DNA of 64,000 nt. Origin: Brevibacterium antiquum (GTDB lineage: Bacteria; Actinomycetota; Actinomycetes; Actinomycetales; Brevibacteriaceae). The position numbers and the translations under genes were made by a program. Positions 62,058 to 64,000 of this stretch are shown piece after piece (positions within the stretch are counted from its first letter, which is position 1; every line of letters begins with the position of its first letter). The notes below the pieces were generated by a model, which worked only from the letters and a program-made list of their open reading frames with translations, was not told the origin of the DNA and ran no database searches. The DNA is taken from positions 326,096-390,095 of the forward strand of contig NZ_JABASX010000004.1 in NCBI RefSeq assembly GCF_016107655.1, in the 5' to 3' direction.

Positions 62058-62613
62058 CTATCTTTCGGGGTTGAGCTCGCGGTCGTCTCTGCCGTCGGGC
62101 TTGAGACGGCGGAAGAGATTCCACATTGCGATTGCGACGATGGCAAGGAAGACACCGGTCGGGAGGACCAGAAGGGCATCCGGCCGCGATTTGCCGATCC
62201 CGACGCTGAGCGTCTGCGCCAGAGACAATGCAAACAGCAGAGCACACGCGCCAGCAGTGATTCGCATGAACTCCATCAGACAGTCGAAGAGATGGACACG
62301 TTCGCCGCGTTGCAGCCAGTATTCCTTGTGAGGAATGTTGACGAGGCCGATCGGCAGCTTCTCAAATATCCAGCGGATGGAGAGCACCACTGGGATGCCC
62401 ACTCCCAAAGGGAACGAGCCATCCGAAGACTTCACTCTTTGGCGACCAGTCCTCGGGCTGACCGTTTACCCCGAAGTGGCTCGGCACCTGGTCGGGTGCG
62501 TTGAACCAGAACCAGAAAGCGACACCGATGAGGACCAAGAGGGACGCCACTGCGCAGAGCAATGCGGCGGTTCCAGGGCGTCGGCTCGGGTCCGCTTTCG
62601 TTGAGGAAGGCAC
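62058..62613 (-). pseudogene. Frameshifted DUF1648-domain membrane protein
   Basis: Two minus-strand frames join into one protein. From GTG 62613 the first frame has a membrane helix (TAALLCAVASLLVLIGVAFWFWF) and the DUF1648 hallmark PDQVPSHFGVNGQPEDWSPKSEVFGWLVPFG. At about 62420-62435 the reading must shift by one base to continue as GVGIPVVLSIRWIFEKLPIG and NIPHKEYWLQRGERVHL with two more helices to the stop at 62058. Removing one base from the TTTGGGAGTGGG segment restores about 185 residues, normal for the family. Either a recent mutation or a sequence error. Confidence 0.75.
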
Positions 62614-62627
62614 ATTGCAAGGTTATC

Positions 62628-62655
62628 GGGTGCCGGGTGCCGGGTGCCGGGTGCC
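62628..62655. repeat. 7-bp tandem repeat GGGTGCC, four copies
   Basis: Four perfect GGGTGCC units, followed by related GGGCATC and GGTGATC steps to about 62690. It lies between the frameshifted DUF1648 gene and the small membrane protein. The unit length is not a multiple of three and it is outside any recognised gene. Confidence 0.95.
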
Positions 62656-62703
62656 GGTTATCGGGCATCGGGCATCGGTGATCGGCGATCCCGTTAAGCC
62701 AGA

Positions 62704-62919
62704 TCAGGCCGGGTGGTTTCCTGACGGCCCGCTCTTGCCCGGGGCGATAGGCCCCAACGAACCCATTGCGTGCCATCCGCGACGCAGAGTGGTCCACAGG
62801 AGAACATGGTCGACTTCCATCAGGGGCACGCGGTCGTGTCTCGGACAGGCAAATCGTCCGACAAAGAAAACAATCGTGGCGAAGCACACCCCGATGATAA
62901 ACAGAATAAGCAGATCCAT
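62704..62919 (-). CDS. Small single-helix membrane protein
   Basis: 71 residues from ATG 62919, fixed by GAGGAGG 6 nt upstream. MDLLILFIIGVCFATIVFFVGRFA (1-24) is a clear membrane helix followed by a basic soluble part (CPRHDRVPLMEVDHVLLW, ending GKSGPSGNHPA). No family recognised. A longer frame to 63216 is not supported by ribosome-site or composition evidence. Confidence 0.6.
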   Translation of the reverse strand: MDLLILFIIGVCFATIVFFVGRFACPRHDRVPLMEVDHVLLWTTLRRGWHAMGSLGPIAPGKSGPSGNHPA

Positions 62920-63267
62920 GACGGCCTCCTCACACCCGTATCGAATGCATGTCTCCATTTTCCACCCGGGGAGAAGAGAAAGATAGGGCCACCTTGCAAG
63001 AAGTGGCCTGCGTGCCGCACTCGGTTCCTCATATGCGTTTGCCCGCGAGATCATCGTCACCGAAGTCGGAAGTGACCATGTGGTCGAGATAGTACTTCGA
63101 CCGATTGTCGTTCTACGTCCTGACCTGGGGCTTCGTGGGAGGTACTCAGTTTCTGGATCAGCAATTGATACGAGAATCGAATAATGAACGAACAAAAATC
63201 GAAACTCAGGGTGCAATAGGGTGAAATGAATGTATAATTAAGGGAAGAGCAACGACGATGTTGGCGA
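62920..63267. other. Intergenic region without a recognised gene
   Basis: 348 bp. The part 63160-63245 is much richer in A and T than its surroundings. Minus-strand open frames here (for example 63057-63488) are shadows of the gene to the right. TGTATAAT at 63231-63238 is an extended -10 promoter element without a good -35. Confidence 0.5.
63231..63238 (+). promoter_or_regulatory. Extended -10 promoter for the DUF222 gene
   Basis: TGTATAAT contains a perfect TATAAT (63233-63238) with the TGT extension, 30 bp before ATG 63268. No convincing -35 is visible, which is usual for extended -10 promoters. Confidence 0.6.
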
Positions 63268-64000
63268 ATGGACTTCAGTACCATGACTCTCACCCCCGAC
63301 CGCACACCAGGAAACCCGGAAGAGCGTGACCCACGCCCCGGTCCCAGTGATGCCATGGCGGGGGAAGGTGCCGCCGATGCTTCGTCTTCTGCAGGAGAGC
63401 CTTCCTCGTCGGCAGTGGGACAGCAGTCTCTGTTCGACCAGCTCAAGGACTCCAACCTCGACCTCACCGGCCACCCACTCGCGGGCAAGTTCGAATCCCT
63501 CGCGGCCGTGCCGACTGATAAACCAGAGGTATCGAATGATCGCGATGAAGCTGATGGCCACGGTGAGTCAGAGGCACGTGTTTCGGACGCCAGCGAAACA
63601 AGCGAAGCTGGCGGAACCTGCGAAGCTGGCGGAACCTGCGAAACTGGCGGAACCTGCGAAACCGGCGAGGTCGCTGGGACTGCAGACGACGGCAGGACTG
63701 TTCAGGCTGCTAGCACTCCAGCCGCCAATGCTTCGGATGTCGACTCAGGTCCGGCTATTCCCGGTCCCGGTAGCCCTGGTCCTCATCCTCTGCTCTCGAG
63801 TGAAGAGTGGACAGATCTGTCACGGTTCGCTCCCGAAGTCACGACCAGCCTCACCGCGCTCAGCGGACTCAAGGACGGGCTGCGATCCTTCGACCGGCCG
63901 ATGGGTCCTGACGATGCGATCAAACTCATCGACGGACTCGAAGCACTGGGCCGAGTCAACGAGGCCCTATCGACTCTGGCTCTGGCCGTGTGTGAACGAG
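63268..64000 (+). CDS. DUF222/HNH-type protein, 5' part (runs off the window)
   Basis: The frame from ATG 63268 stays open to the window edge (244 codons). Residues 1-170 are acidic, Ser/Gly/Ala-rich and disordered, with an EAGGTC repeat. From about 180 (LLSSEEWTDLSRFAPEVTTSLTALSGL, then DAIKLIDGLEALGRVNEALSTLALAVCER) the sequence looks like the start of DUF222, the domain that precedes an HNH endonuclease motif in a family abundant in Brevibacterium, Mycobacterium and relatives. The HNH part would lie beyond 64000. Function is debated; many copies per genome suggest mobile or intein-like origin. Confidence 0.75.
   Translation, partial: MDFSTMTLTPDRTPGNPEERDPRPGPSDAMAGEGAADASSSAGEPSSSAVGQQSLFDQLKDSNLDLTGHPLAGKFESLAAVPTDKPEVSNDRDEADGHGESEARVSDASETSEAGGTCEAGGTCETGGTCETGEVAGTADDGRTVQAASTPAANASDVDSGPAIPGPGSPGPHPLLSSEEWTDLSRFAPEVTTSLTALSGLKDGLRSFDRPMGPDDAIKLIDGLEALGRVNEALSTLALAVCER
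63604..63657 (+). repeat. 18-bp in-frame tandem repeat, three copies
   Basis: GAAGCTGGCGGAACCTGC at 63604 and 63622, and with one change at 63640; a partial fourth unit follows. It encodes EAGGTC/ETGGTC repeats containing Cys in the disordered N-terminus of the DUF222-type protein. Confidence 0.93.

Noticed and set aside
63057..63488. 143-codon minus-strand frame at the right edge
   Set aside because: Overlaps the DUF222-type gene, which has a promoter and plausible domain; no ribosome site or homology on the minus strand.

Overview
The window is a chromosomal stretch of a high-GC Gram-positive bacterium. An actinobacterium is indicated by a resuscitation-promoting factor, a protein O-mannosyltransferase, CIRCE-controlled groES-groEL, an IdeR/DtxR-type iron box before a desferrioxamine-type siderophore operon, an AidB-like acyl-CoA dehydrogenase, and the start of a DUF222-type HNH protein at the right edge. 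The gene set and the style of these proteins suggest Brevibacterium or a close relative (Micrococcales). That genus call is inference, not something read directly from a marker.

Layout. 1-490: two truncated gene remnants facing away from each other. 559-3490: the metNIQ methionine importer (minus strand). 3651-7219: surface-glycosylation genes (GT2, polytopic membrane protein, GtrA) and a DUF1801 protein. 7220-7816: a degraded patch with remnants of an SRPBCC protein, an ABC-2 permease and a TetR regulator, and a run of 21 G. 7817-17108: a nonulosonate (sialic-acid-like) polymer locus: a DUF6716-like protein, two polysialyltransferase-like enzymes, a GT2, a pyruvyl transferase with a coiled-coil tail, NeuB, and a NeuA-HAD fusion. 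17275-19236: protein O-mannosyltransferase. 19412-21392: three tandem DUF4190-type membrane proteins, coupled to rsmI. 22438-23833: an AbiEi/DUF559-type gene flanked by two near-identical 54-nt palindromes. 24036-28033: metG, tatD, rpf. 28229-30597: groESL with two CIRCE elements. 30782-33042: a MacB-type ABC transporter. 33101-37308: PEP-synthase/rifampicin-phosphotransferase-like protein, acyltransferase, SRPBCC protein. 37403-41289: acyl-CoA ligase, divergent TetR regulator and AidB-like dehydrogenase. 41364-43713: a small unknown protein, an RluA-type pseudouridine synthase and a GntR regulator. 43975-45501: guaB. 45801-51661: iron box plus desA-desB-desCD. 51679-53757: DUF418 protein and divergent TetR. 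53909-58394: LacI regulator, its probable operator, and a xylose-type sugar ABC transporter. 58524-61953: TPP riboswitch, thiM-thiE-thiD and a TenA protein. 62058-64000: a frameshifted DUF1648 gene, a small membrane protein and the start of a DUF222/HNH protein.

How the genes work together. The glycan genes (3.6-19.2 kb) look like one region for cell-surface polymer synthesis and protein glycosylation: activation of a nonulosonic acid (NeuB, NeuA-HAD), its polymerisation, pyruvyl decoration, and lipid-linked sugar transfer. The des genes form a self-contained iron-repressed siderophore pathway with the last two enzymes fused. The thi genes salvage the thiazole and pyrimidine halves of thiamine under a TPP riboswitch whose 3' strand seems to double as the ribosome-binding site.

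The most notable genome-level signals are these. (i) The 9-mer CCGAGGTGG/CCACCTCGG occurs about 29 times by hand count, far more than composition predicts, in intergenic arrays and hairpins as well as inside genes. (ii) In-frame minisatellites of 15, 18 or 21 bp occur in at least nine proteins. (iii) The paired 54-nt palindromes flank the AbiEi/DUF559 gene. No tRNA, rRNA, CRISPR array, insertion sequence or prophage was recognised.
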